The notes under the pieces are model-generated. The model had not been told where the DNA came from, ran no database searches, and saw nothing but the letters and a program-made list of their open reading frames with translations. A DNA stretch of 64,000 nt from Corynebacterium freneyi (GTDB taxonomy: Bacteria; Actinomycetota; Actinomycetes; Mycobacteriales; Mycobacteriaceae), in NCBI RefSeq assembly GCF_030408835.1, contig NZ_CP047357.1, positions 2,356,001-2,420,000 of the forward strand, read 5' to 3'. How positions within the stretch are numbered: the first letter of the stretch is position 1; the number at the start of each line of letters is the position of its first letter. The translations under genes were made by a program, and so were the position numbers. Shown here in pieces: positions 19,476-28,014 of the stretch.

Positions 19476-19509
19476 ACAACGGCCCCCACAACGGCCCCCA
19501 CAACGGCCC
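19476..19509. repeat. Three tandem 12-bp repeats
   Basis: ACAACGGCCCCC occurs at 19476-19487 and 19488-19499, with a third copy starting at 19500 (ACAACGGCCC, 19500-19509). It lies just upstream of the promoter of the iron-boxed surface protein. Confidence 0.8.
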
Positions 19510-19533
19510 AGCGATTGCGATTGCCATACCTTT

Positions 19534-19552
19534 TTTGCATAGGCTACCCTCA
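19534..19552 (+). promoter_or_regulatory. DtxR-type iron box overlapping a promoter
   Basis: TTTGCATAGGCTACCCTCA matches 14 of 19 positions of the DtxR consensus TTAGGTTAGGCTAACCTAA, including the central TAGGCTA core. It overlaps a possible -10 (TAGGCT, 19540-19545) and lies 32 bp before the GTG of the following surface protein. This predicts repression by DtxR when iron is plentiful. The match was made by eye. Confidence 0.65.
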
Positions 19553-19583
19553 GCCTGACTTGAGGATGACAATCGGAGGATCC

Positions 19584-20969
19584 GTGACCGTTCCCGCACC
19601 CCACCGCGCGTGCTCCCCGGCAACCGATGCCCGCCCCACCGCCGGGCGACGCCATCTCCGGTTGCCGCTCGCCGCGATCGCCGTCGGCGCCGTCGTCATG
19701 ATCGGCGGCGGCCCGCTCCCGACCCCGACCGCCGGAGCCACCCCCGGGCCGCCGGCGTCCCTCGCGTCTCCGCTGCTTTCGCCACCTTCGCTGCCCGGCG
19801 GCTTCCCGGCGCTGCCCTTCCCCGGAGGCGCCGCCGACCGCGATGCCTCCGACGGCCCCCGCTTCACCCTCTCCGCACGAGACGGGCTCGACGACGATTC
19901 CGTCCTCACCATCACCGGCGCCGGCTACGCGCCCGGCGAGAACATCTACGTCACGCAGACCATCGAGAAGCCCGCGTCCGGGTACCCGCAGACCTACGGC
20001 GAAGCCGTCAAGGTCAGCGTCGACGACGCCGGCGCATTCACCACCGAACTGCCGGTCGACGTCACCTTCGGCGACGTGGATTGCCGCACCACCCAGTGCT
20101 ACGTCGCCACGTTCACCGCATTCCCCAAACTCGCCGATCGCAGCCAGGACGTGTGGGAGCCCATCCACTTCGACGGCGCCGCCACACCCGCCGCCCCCGC
20201 CGAGTCCGGCCCGGCCGGCTCCCCCGCCGCACCGACGCGTCCCGGCGCACCGGCCGCCACGGCACCGTCGCCAAGCACCGGAGGCGCCCCCGCCGCGACG
20301 GCCTCCGCACACGGGCCGAGCGTCACCCTGTCGACCAACCAGATCGCCGCAACCGGAGTCACCTCCATCACCGTCACCGGCACGGGCTTTGCGACGACCG
20401 GCCCCGGCATCTACGTCGGCGTCGCCGAAAAGGCCAAGTTCTCGCACACCGACGCCTCCGCCTTCGGGGCCGTGAACTACGTCAAGACCGCCGAAATGGG
20501 CGCGGACGGTTCCTTCACGACCATCGTCGACGTGGAGCCCGTGTTCGCCGCCGGCAACTGCATCGACAACGCCTGCGCCATGTTCACCTTCGCCGCCCAC
20601 GGCTCCTCCGACCGCAGCCAGGACACCGTCACCGACCTCGTCGTCGGCGGCACCGCGGAGGAGAAGGCCGCGGCATCGGCGGCCGCCCCCGCAACCACGG
20701 GAACCGGCGGGAAGGCCGGGTCGAAGCCCGTCGGCTCGAAGTCGACGCCCGGCACCGGTTCGGGCCAGCCCCCTGGTCTCGGCACCGGCACCGGGGCCGA
20801 CGAGGCCGCCGACGACGCCGCGACCACGACCGAAGCCACGCTGGCCGCGTCCGGTTCCCCCATGGCCACTTTGTCCGCCGGGCTGATCGGCGCCGTCACC
20901 GGGGCCGCGCTGTTCGGCGCCGGGATGCTGCTGGGTCGCCGGACCCGCCGCACGGATTCGGACGGGTAG
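19584..20969 (+). CDS. Membrane-anchored surface protein with two neocarzinostatin-like domains
   Basis: A 461-residue exported protein. A basic stretch and hydrophobic segment (LPLAAIAVGAVVMIGG, about 30-45) make a signal peptide. Two related beta-sandwich repeats follow, each with a Cys pair: FTLSARDGLDDDSVLTITGAGY...CRTTQC and VTLSTNQIAATGVTSITVTGTGF...CIDNAC. These resemble neocarzinostatin-type domains seen in corynebacterial surface and haem-uptake proteins (inference). An Ala/Gly/Thr-rich linker leads to LAASGSP, a membrane helix and a basic tail, resembling a sortase LAxTG signal with Ser for Thr. GTG 19584 is preceded by GGAGG; ATG 19566 is an alternative. A DtxR box lies upstream. 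Confidence 0.75.
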   Translation: MTVPAPHRACSPATDARPTAGRRHLRLPLAAIAVGAVVMIGGGPLPTPTAGATPGPPASLASPLLSPPSLPGGFPALPFPGGAADRDASDGPRFTLSARDGLDDDSVLTITGAGYAPGENIYVTQTIEKPASGYPQTYGEAVKVSVDDAGAFTTELPVDVTFGDVDCRTTQCYVATFTAFPKLADRSQDVWEPIHFDGAATPAAPAESGPAGSPAAPTRPGAPAATAPSPSTGGAPAATASAHGPSVTLSTNQIAATGVTSITVTGTGFATTGPGIYVGVAEKAKFSHTDASAFGAVNYVKTAEMGADGSFTTIVDVEPVFAAGNCIDNACAMFTFAAHGSSDRSQDTVTDLVVGGTAEEKAAASAAAPATTGTGGKAGSKPVGSKSTPGTGSGQPPGLGTGTGADEAADDAATTTEATLAASGSPMATLSAGLIGAVTGAALFGAGMLLGRRTRRTDSDG

Positions 20970-21107
20970 TTCACGGCAGTTGGACGGCGCCCGACGCTGC
21001 CCCGATTCGCCGGCGATCACGTCGAAATCGCCGGACACGGCCCCGGCCATGTAGGCTCACCCCGTACTCGCACCAACGACGATTCGACGAAGACGGGAGG
21101 AACGGGC

Positions 21108-21728
21108 ATGAAACGCACCATCATCGCCGCCGCGGTCTGCGGCATGACGTTGTCGGCGGTCGCCTGCGCCCCGTCTGAGAACGCGGACGACATCGACTCC
21201 TCGGCGGTGTCGTCCGTCGCCGATTCGTCCTCGCGTCCGTCGCACACCGGTGAGGCGGGCTCGTCGACGTCGGCAACGTCGCAGACTCCCTCCGAATCGA
21301 CGTCCGCCGAGCCCACCGACTCCCCGGCCTCCCCGACGGCTCCCACCGACCAGGGTGCGGCCACCGGAGACGACGCACGACCCGCGACCCCCACCGCCAC
21401 GCGCAGCGCCGACGGCAGGGCCCGCATCGGCGACCCCTGTCCGGGACTGGAGGGCACCCTGCGGCCGGCGGTCAACGGCGAGAACCTCATCTGCACCGGG
21501 GAACCGATCCCGCGCTGGACCGTCATCCTCGACGAACCCTCCCCCACCGACACCGCGCCCGCCCCCGGCGACGGCACGACCGAGCCCGGCGATCCGTCGC
21601 AGGGCGACGACACCACCCCGGACCCCGGCGCTGACGGCGACGGCGACGGCGACAACGACGATCATCGCGGCCCGGGCGGCACCTCGTCGCAGCGGACCAC
21701 CCCGGAGCCCGACCGCCCGACGCGGTAG
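21108..21728 (+). CDS. Putative lipoprotein with low-complexity Ser/Thr/Pro/Asp regions
   Basis: A 206-residue protein with an N-terminal lipoprotein signal peptide: lipobox LSAVAC with Cys20 as the lipidated residue, so it is tethered to the outer face of the membrane. A disordered Ser/Thr/Glu stretch leads to a short conserved-looking core (IGDPCPGLEGTLRPAV, then LICTGEP, about 105-135) with two Cys that may pair. The tail is Asp/Pro/Gly-rich. No known family recognised. A good GGGAGG ribosome site precedes the ATG, and TAGGCT near 21052 may be its -10. Confidence 0.75.
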   Translation: MKRTIIAAAVCGMTLSAVACAPSENADDIDSSAVSSVADSSSRPSHTGEAGSSTSATSQTPSESTSAEPTDSPASPTAPTDQGAATGDDARPATPTATRSADGRARIGDPCPGLEGTLRPAVNGENLICTGEPIPRWTVILDEPSPTDTAPAPGDGTTEPGDPSQGDDTTPDPGADGDGDGDNDDHRGPGGTSSQRTTPEPDRPTR

Positions 21729-21731
21729 CGC

Positions 21732-22913
21732 CTACCTGCGCTTCTTGCGGTTGTAGAACGGCGTCGGTACGACGGTGGCGGTGCGCTCCTCGCCCTCGAC
21801 GTCGAGCTTCAGCTCGGTGCCCTTGGTGGACAGCCAACGGTCGACGTACGCGAACGCGATGGGGTACCCGAACGTCGGAGACACCTTGGACGAGGTGACC
21901 ACGCCGGCCTCGTTGCCGTCGGCGTCGCGAAGCACCGTACCGCGCTCGGGGGCCACCTTGCCCTCGATCTGCAGGCCGGCCAGGAGCTGCTTCGGCTCGG
22001 GCTGGTTGAACAGCGCGTTGCGGCCGATGAAGTTGCCCTTCGTCGGCCCCATGACGGACTTCAGGCCGGCCTCGAGCGGAGTGCGCTCGCGGGTGAGTTC
22101 GCGGCCGTACAGCGGCATGCCGGCCTCGAGGCGCAGGATGTCGCGGCACAGCAGGCCACACGGGCGCACGCCCAGGTCGGAGCCGTCATCGGCGGGATCC
22201 GCGGGGTCCGACACGGCGCCGCCGGCGGCCAGCAGCGCATCCCACACCTCGGCGCCGCGGTCGGCCGGCGGGAACACCTCGAAGCCGTCTTCGCCGGTGT
22301 AGCCGGTGCGGGCGACGATCATCTCGACGCCGGCGACCTCCAGCGAGGTGCAGGAGTAGTAGCGCAGCGCGTCGAGCGTGCCGTGCGAGTCGGCGGGCAC
22401 GACGCGGCGCAGCAGCTTCGCCGCCTTCGGGCCCTGGACGGCGATGAGGGCGATCTCGGCGCTGCGGTCGACGACCTCGACGTCGTAGCCGCCGATGCGC
22501 TCGCGCAGCGTGCCGTAGACCTCGCGCATGTTGCCGGCGTTTTGGACCAGCATGAACTCGTCGACGCCGAGACGGTAGACGATGAGGTCGTCGATGATGC
22601 CGCCGTCTTCCTGGACGATCATCGTGTACTTGGCCTTGCCCAGGGCGATGGGCTTGATGGCGGAGATGAGGGTGTGCGCCAGGAAACGGGCGGCGTCGGG
22701 GCCGGAAACGCGGATCTCGCCCATCAGGGACAGGTCGAACAGGCCGACCGCCTCGCGCACCGCCTTGTGCTCCTCGAGTTCGCTCGAGTACCGGAACGGC
22801 AGCTCGTATCCGCCGACGTCGCGAATCTCCGCTCCCAGCGCCACGTGCCGGTCGTGCAGCGGGCTGCGGATCGGCGACGCCTCCGGATTCGGGTTCGCGG
22901 TCGAGTCGGTCAT
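21732..22913 (-). CDS. gcvT: Aminomethyltransferase (glycine cleavage T-protein)
   Basis: A 393-residue T-protein of the glycine cleavage system, which transfers the aminomethyl carbon to tetrahydrofolate with release of ammonia. Family segments: LHDRHVALGAEIRDVGGYELP, VGLFDLSLMGEIRVSG, KYTMIVQEDGGIIDDLIVYR and RTGYTGEDGFEVF (folate-binding region). GGAGG precedes the ATG. GcvP and GcvH are not in this window, so the gene is isolated, which raises the question of whether it works in a full glycine cleavage complex or in another folate-linked role. Confidence 0.92.
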   Translation of the reverse strand: MTDSTANPNPEASPIRSPLHDRHVALGAEIRDVGGYELPFRYSSELEEHKAVREAVGLFDLSLMGEIRVSGPDAARFLAHTLISAIKPIALGKAKYTMIVQEDGGIIDDLIVYRLGVDEFMLVQNAGNMREVYGTLRERIGGYDVEVVDRSAEIALIAVQGPKAAKLLRRVVPADSHGTLDALRYYSCTSLEVAGVEMIVARTGYTGEDGFEVFPPADRGAEVWDALLAAGGAVSDPADPADDGSDLGVRPCGLLCRDILRLEAGMPLYGRELTRERTPLEAGLKSVMGPTKGNFIGRNALFNQPEPKQLLAGLQIEGKVAPERGTVLRDADGNEAGVVTSSKVSPTFGYPIAFAYVDRWLSTKGTELKLDVEGEERTATVVPTPFYNRKKRR

Positions 22914-23205
22914 GGGTGCCTCCTGCTTTCGTCACGGGCCCGACGGCCCCGGGCCTGGTTGGCAACCACTCTATCCGCGCCCCGGGGTTTCCGCCTGCGG
23001 CAGGTCAGCGGCTTGCTTTGCGACGCCCACCGGGTTGTCGGGACCCGCCGAGCGCTCCGGAAAATGCCGAAACCCCGCCCCGGACACCGGATTTCTCCGG
23101 GGTCGAGGCTGGGTTTCATGGGCGTGAGGCTCGGGCGCCACCGTGGGGGCGCCCCACCCGGGGCGGTCGATGATCACCGCGCCCGGGATGCTGCGGGGGT
23201 CGCTC

Positions 23206-24864
23206 CTAGTGGTCGACGGCGGCTTCGGTGCCGACGCCGGTGAGGGAGCGGACCTCCATCTCGGCCTGGAGGTCATCCAGGTTGTCCGGCTTGCCGACGA
23301 AGGTGCCGACGATGCCGGCGAGGAAGCCGAGCGGGATGGAGACCAGGCCCGGGTTCTGCAGCGGGAAGAAGGACCAGTCGGCGCCCGGGACCATGGAGGT
23401 CTCGAGGCCGGAGACGGCCGGGGAGAAGAAGATCAGCAGCAGGGCGGAGCCCACGCCGACGTACATCGACGCGACCGCACCGGTGGTGTTGAACTTCTTC
23501 CAGAACAGCGACAGCAGGATGGTCGGCAGGTTCGCCGAGGCGGCGACGGCGAAGGCCAGCGCGACCAGGAAGGCGACGTTCTGCGACATGGCCAGGATGC
23601 CCAGGATGATGGACGCGATGCCCAGCACGACGACCGTGATGCGGGACACGCGGACCTGCTGCTCCTCGGTCGCGGTGCCCTTCTTGATGACGGCCTGGTA
23701 GAGGTCCTGGCCGACGGACGCCGAAGCGGTGATGGCCAGGCCGGCGACGACCGCGAGGACGGTGGCGAAGGCGACGGCGGAGATCAGTGCCATGAAGATG
23801 GAACCGCCGAGACGCAACGCCAGCAGCGGGGCCGCGGCATTCGCGCCACCCGGGGCGGCGAGGATGGCGTCGGGGCCGACCAGGGCGGCGGCGCCGAAGC
23901 CCAGGATGAGGGTCATCAGGTAGAAGGAACCGATGAGCACGATGGCCCAGGTCACGGACTTGCGGGCCTCACGGGCGGTGGGCACCGTGTAGAAGCGCAT
24001 GAGCACGTGCGGCAGACCCGCGGTACCGAGCACCAGGGCCAGACCCAGGGAGATGAAGTCGAGCTTGGAGGTCTCGGTGGCGCCGTACTTCATGCCCGGC
24101 TCGAGGAGCTGGGAGCCCTTCGTTCCGGCCTCGGCCGCGGTTGCCGAGGCGTCGTGGGTGGCCACGGCCTGCTCCAGCAGGCCGACGAAGCCGGACTTGG
24201 CGGAGACGAAGACCAGGACGGTCATGATGGCGACGCCGCCGACGAGCAACACGGCCTTGATCATCTGGACGTAGGTGGTGCCCTTCATGCCGCCGATGAG
24301 GACGTAGGCGATCATGACGATGCCGACGACGGCGACGACGATGGACTGCTCGAGCTCGCCCTCCAGATTCAGCAGCACGGCGACGAGGGAGCCGGCGCCG
24401 GCCATCTGTGCGATGAGGTAGAACAGCGTGACCGCCAGGGTGGTGCAGGCGGCGGCGGTGCGCACCGGCTGCTGCTTGAGGCGGAACGCCAGCACGTCGG
24501 CCATGGTGAACTTGCCGACGTTGCGCAGCGGCTCGGCGACGAGCAGCAGCGCGACCAGCCAGGCCACGAAGAAACCGATGGAGTACAGGAATCCGTCGTA
24601 GCCGCTCAGCGCGATGGCGCCGACGATGCCGAGGAACGAGGCCGCCGACAGGTAGTCACCGGCGATGGCCAGGCCGTTCTGGGTGCCGGAGAACTGGGCG
24701 CCGCCGGTGTAGAAGTCGGAGGCGTCCTTCTTGTTGCCGCCCTTGGAGACGCGGGTGACGACCACCATCGTGATCACGATGAACGCGACGAAGACGATGA
24801 TGTTGAGAATCGGGTTGCTCTTGCCGAGATCCGACTCCTGGGCGAGGAGATTCAGGGTGTTCAT
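23206..24864 (-). CDS. mctC: Monocarboxylate:cation symporter (pyruvate/acetate/propionate uptake)
   Basis: A 552-residue sodium:solute symporter family protein with about 13 predicted membrane helices, the first near residues 20-40 (NIIVFVAFIVITMVVV). Conserved segments DFYTGGAQFSGTQNGLAIAG and SAASFLGIVGAIALSGYDG match the ActP/MctC type. C. glutamicum MctC imports pyruvate, acetate and propionate. It starts 3 bp after the mctB stop with AAGGAGG in the end of mctB, so the two form one operon. It likely feeds acetate and propionate to the prp and acyl-CoA carboxylase genes in this window. Confidence 0.92.
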   Translation of the reverse strand: MNTLNLLAQESDLGKSNPILNIIVFVAFIVITMVVVTRVSKGGNKKDASDFYTGGAQFSGTQNGLAIAGDYLSAASFLGIVGAIALSGYDGFLYSIGFFVAWLVALLLVAEPLRNVGKFTMADVLAFRLKQQPVRTAAACTTLAVTLFYLIAQMAGAGSLVAVLLNLEGELEQSIVVAVVGIVMIAYVLIGGMKGTTYVQMIKAVLLVGGVAIMTVLVFVSAKSGFVGLLEQAVATHDASATAAEAGTKGSQLLEPGMKYGATETSKLDFISLGLALVLGTAGLPHVLMRFYTVPTAREARKSVTWAIVLIGSFYLMTLILGFGAAALVGPDAILAAPGGANAAAPLLALRLGGSIFMALISAVAFATVLAVVAGLAITASASVGQDLYQAVIKKGTATEEQQVRVSRITVVVLGIASIILGILAMSQNVAFLVALAFAVAASANLPTILLSLFWKKFNTTGAVASMYVGVGSALLLIFFSPAVSGLETSMVPGADWSFFPLQNPGLVSIPLGFLAGIVGTFVGKPDNLDDLQAEMEVRSLTGVGTEAAVDH

Positions 24865-24867
24865 GTC

Positions 24868-25254
24868 TTACTTGGCCTCCTTGTTGCCGGAGCCGAGCTT
24901 CGCGGCGACGGCGCCGGACTCCATCTCGTCGCGGATGGCGGCCTGCATCGGCTCGAGCTTCTTGTTGGCGAAGGAGATGTACCACCACGTGATGAAGAAC
25001 GTGGTGACGAACTGCAGCACGCCGAGCAGAATGCCGAGGTTGCCGAAGACCGGCATCTCGGTGCCGAACAGGTCGGGCATGTAGGTCGCCAGGAGAACGT
25101 AGGCGATGTACCAGACGAGACCGGCGACGGTCAGCGGAATGGTGAAGGAACGGAAGGTCGTGCGGAGTTCCTGGAACTCCTCGGTGCCCTGCACGTGGCG
25201 GTACTCCGCCGCGGTGGGCTTGTGCCGATCTACCGGCTGTGGGGTTGCGGACAC
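24868..25254 (-). CDS. mctB: DUF485 membrane protein partner of MctC
   Basis: A 128-residue DUF485 protein with two membrane helices (FTIPLTVAGLVWYIAYVLLA and LGILLGVLQFVTTFFITWWY). It is the small partner encoded before ActP/MctC-type symporters. The GTG at 25254 is chosen because GGAAAGG sits seven bases upstream; an in-frame ATG seven codons earlier and a longer frame to 25332 lack family similarity. The C-terminal tail is charged and cytoplasmic. Confidence 0.88.
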   Translation of the reverse strand: MSATPQPVDRHKPTAAEYRHVQGTEEFQELRTTFRSFTIPLTVAGLVWYIAYVLLATYMPDLFGTEMPVFGNLGILLGVLQFVTTFFITWWYISFANKKLEPMQAAIRDEMESGAVAAKLGSGNKEAK

Positions 25255-25342
25255 TGGTGTGCCTTTCCGGGTCATCTTGTACGGACAATCACGGTTCACG
25301 GGGACCATTGGCCGGCCGCCCGCGGGTAACACCTCACTCGGC

Positions 25343-25366
25343 GTGATGCGTTGTGCGGCGCATCAC
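25343..25366. promoter_or_regulatory. 8-bp inverted repeat upstream of mctBC
   Basis: GTGATGCG (25343-25350) and CGCATCAC (25359-25366) form a perfect inverted repeat with an 8-base spacer, about 90 bp before mctB. Further out, ACCCCCA (25457-25463) and TCCCCACC (25471-25478) resemble RamA-type sites. The binding proteins are inferred, not shown. Confidence 0.45.
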
Positions 25367-25527
25367 ACAGAAATATGTGTGCACCTGAAGTTACCTGCAA
25401 CACCCCGGCCTGCGAAACGGATCACACTCACAGGGTGCCTTAAGGAAGTTCACGCCACCCCCAAAGGTTGTCCCCACCTGGAAGAACGTCACCTAACGCA
25501 GTTACCCCCGCGGCAACCCAGATTGAG

Positions 25528-28002
25528 TTAACGACAATTAACTGTTTGGGTTCGGAGACGATCTTCCCGCGTCCGATTGAACTGCCACACCGCTTCCACG
25601 AGCACCGCCCCCACCATGCCGGTCAGCACGGCGGCGACGCCCATCCCCGTCGGCACCGGGTGCAGATGCAGGATCGACGCGATCGGCCGGACCAGGAAAA
25701 TGACGGCGTACGCCCCGGCCGCGGTGGCCAGCAGGGCGATCTTCCACGGCTCGTAGGGCCGCGCCACCACCGCCAGCACCCACAACGCGCTGATGATGAG
25801 GACGACGAGCGTCGCCGTCGACGCCGCCCCCTCGACCTCCGGCGCCGCGTCGGCACCCGGATAGGCCCACAGCCAGAACCCGAACGTCAGCATGCCGACG
25901 ATGAGCCCCGAGGGCAGGGCCAGCCGAAACACCCGTGACGCGAACCCCGGCTTCGCCCGCTCGTGGTTCGGCGCCAACGACAGCACGAAGGCGGGGATGC
26001 CGATGGTGAACCAGCCCGTGATGGTCACGTGGATCGGTTCGAAGGGGTAGGCGTAGCCGATGATCCCCACCGCCAGCGCCAGGAACACGGAGTAGATGGT
26101 CTTGGTCAGGAAGAGATTGGCCACGCGCTCGATGTTGCCGATCACCCGGCGCCCCTCGGCGACCACGTGCGGCATGACGGCGAAGCGGTTGTCCAGCAGC
26201 ACCAGCTGCGACACCGACCTCGTCGCGGGGGCGCCGGCGCCCATGGCCACGCCGATGTTGGCCTCCTTCAGCGCCAGGATGTCGTTGACTCCGTCGCCGG
26301 TCATGGCCACGACGTGCCCGTGCGATTGCAGCGCCCGCACCATCGCGCGTTTCTGGTCGGCGGTGACGCGGCCGAAGACGTGTCCCTCCTCCACCGCGTC
26401 GGCGAAGGCCTCCCGTTGCGCCCCTCCCCCGGCGGGGTCGGGCAGGTCGCGGGCGTCGACGGGCCGGTCGCCGCCGGGCAGATCCAACGCACGGGCCACC
26501 GCCCCGACGGACGCCGCGTTGTCGCCCGAAATGACCTTCACCGTCACGTTTTCGGCCTCGAAGTACTCGAGCGTTTCGCGGGCGTCGGGCCGCAGGGTCT
26601 GGTCGAGCACCACCAGGGCGACCGGTTCCAGCATTCCCGGGTGCTCGTCGACGTGCTCGTCGGGTCCTACCGTGACGTCCGACACGGTGGCCGCGACGTC
26701 CGGATTCGCCCGGGCCAACAGCAGAACCCGCAGCCCCTCGGCCATGAGCCCCGCCGCCCGCCCCAGCGCTGCAGACTCCTCGGCGGCGAGGATGTCCGGG
26801 GCGCCGAGCACCCACGTCCCCTCCCCCTCGAACGTCGCGCCGGCCCATTTCCGCGCCGACGTGAACGGAACCTTGTCGGCCACCTGCCACCCCGGATCGC
26901 CGACGCCGAGGCCCGCGAGATGCTCGTTGACGGCCAGGGTCGTCGCGTTCGGCCTCTCCTCCAACCCGCCCAGCGCCGCCAAAATCGGGCGGACGGCGGC
27001 TTCATCGACGTCGTCAAGCTGCACGACCTCGCGCACGTGCATCCTGTTCTCCGTCAGCGTGCCGGTCTTGTCCACGCACACGACGTTGACCCGCGCCAGC
27101 CCCTCGATCGCCGGCAACTCGTTGGTGAGCACCCGGCGGCGGCCCAGCCGGACGATGCCGATGGCGAACGCGATGGACGTCATGAGCACCAGGCCCTCGG
27201 GGACCATCGGCACCAACGACGCCACCATCGCCAACAGCGCCTCCCGCAACGGCTGCCCCGACCGGAACAACTGCGTCCAGATCACCAGCACACCCGTGGG
27301 GACGAGGATCCACGTGATCACCCGGAGAATCTTGTTGATGCCCCGCAGCAACTCCGAATCCGTCAGCGTGAACTTGCTCGCCTCCGCCGCCAACTGCGCG
27401 GCGTACGCGTTCGCGCCGACCTTCGTCGCCTGCTGCGTGCCGCCGCCGGACACGACGTGCGACCCGGAATACAACGGATCGCCGACGTTTTTGTGCACCG
27501 GATTCGACTCGCCCGTCAGCGGCGACTCGTCGACGTCCAGGCCGTCGACCGACCGGGCCACGCCGTCGACGACGATCTGATCGCCCGCGCCGAGCTCCAC
27601 CAGATCGTCGACGACGATCTCCTCGCGGTCCAGCTCCCGGGTCCCGGCGCCATCGCGGATGACCATCGGCCGGGCGCGACCGACGATGGACAACTTGTCC
27701 AGCGTCCGCTTCGCCCGCAGCTCCTGGACCACCCCGACGATGGAGTTTGCGATGATGAGCAGGCCGAAGGCGCCGTTGACCCACGATCCCGTCCACAGCA
27801 CGATCGCCAGCAGCACAGCCAGGATCGCGTTGATCCGCGTGAACACGTTCGCGCGGATGATGTCCGTGACCGTGCGCCCCGACGTCGGCGGCAGGTGGTT
27901 GACCAACCCCGCGCGGACGCGCTGGTCGACCTGCTCGCGCGTCAGACCGCCGGGGCCCGTGACGAACGCGGTGTCGATGCCCTCTCCGCCGTCCCCGCGC
28001 AT
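25528..28002 (-). CDS. ctpE: P-type cation-transporting ATPase, CtpE-like
   Basis: An 824-residue P-type ATPase. Motifs: TGES in the actuator domain, MVPEGLVLMTS in membrane helix M4, CVDKTGTLTEN with the phosphorylated Asp near 311, and MTGDGVNDILALK near 567 in the hinge. About ten membrane helices. The sequence around PEGLVLMTSIAFAIG and ELPAIEGLARVNVVCVDKTG closely resembles M. tuberculosis CtpE, reported to take part in calcium uptake. It starts 12 bp after the stop of the EchA6-like gene, as part of the same transcript. The GGAGG abuts the ATG, so the start may be slightly off. Confidence 0.88.
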   Translation of the reverse strand: MRGDGGEGIDTAFVTGPGGLTREQVDQRVRAGLVNHLPPTSGRTVTDIIRANVFTRINAILAVLLAIVLWTGSWVNGAFGLLIIANSIVGVVQELRAKRTLDKLSIVGRARPMVIRDGAGTRELDREEIVVDDLVELGAGDQIVVDGVARSVDGLDVDESPLTGESNPVHKNVGDPLYSGSHVVSGGGTQQATKVGANAYAAQLAAEASKFTLTDSELLRGINKILRVITWILVPTGVLVIWTQLFRSGQPLREALLAMVASLVPMVPEGLVLMTSIAFAIGIVRLGRRRVLTNELPAIEGLARVNVVCVDKTGTLTENRMHVREVVQLDDVDEAAVRPILAALGGLEERPNATTLAVNEHLAGLGVGDPGWQVADKVPFTSARKWAGATFEGEGTWVLGAPDILAAEESAALGRAAGLMAEGLRVLLLARANPDVAATVSDVTVGPDEHVDEHPGMLEPVALVVLDQTLRPDARETLEYFEAENVTVKVISGDNAASVGAVARALDLPGGDRPVDARDLPDPAGGGAQREAFADAVEEGHVFGRVTADQKRAMVRALQSHGHVVAMTGDGVNDILALKEANIGVAMGAGAPATRSVSQLVLLDNRFAVMPHVVAEGRRVIGNIERVANLFLTKTIYSVFLALAVGIIGYAYPFEPIHVTITGWFTIGIPAFVLSLAPNHERAKPGFASRVFRLALPSGLIVGMLTFGFWLWAYPGADAAPEVEGAASTATLVVLIISALWVLAVVARPYEPWKIALLATAAGAYAVIFLVRPIASILHLHPVPTGMGVAAVLTGMVGAVLVEAVWQFNRTREDRLRTQTVNCR

Positions 28003-28014
28003 CCTCCGGGACCG

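Noticed and set aside
21046..21064. Second DtxR box before the lipoprotein gene
   Set aside because: Only the TAGGCT core and a few right-hand positions match; too weak compared with the box at 19534.
22914..23140. Possible glycine riboswitch upstream of gcvT
   Set aside because: The conserved glycine-aptamer blocks are not present on the minus strand; only GC-rich sequence is seen.
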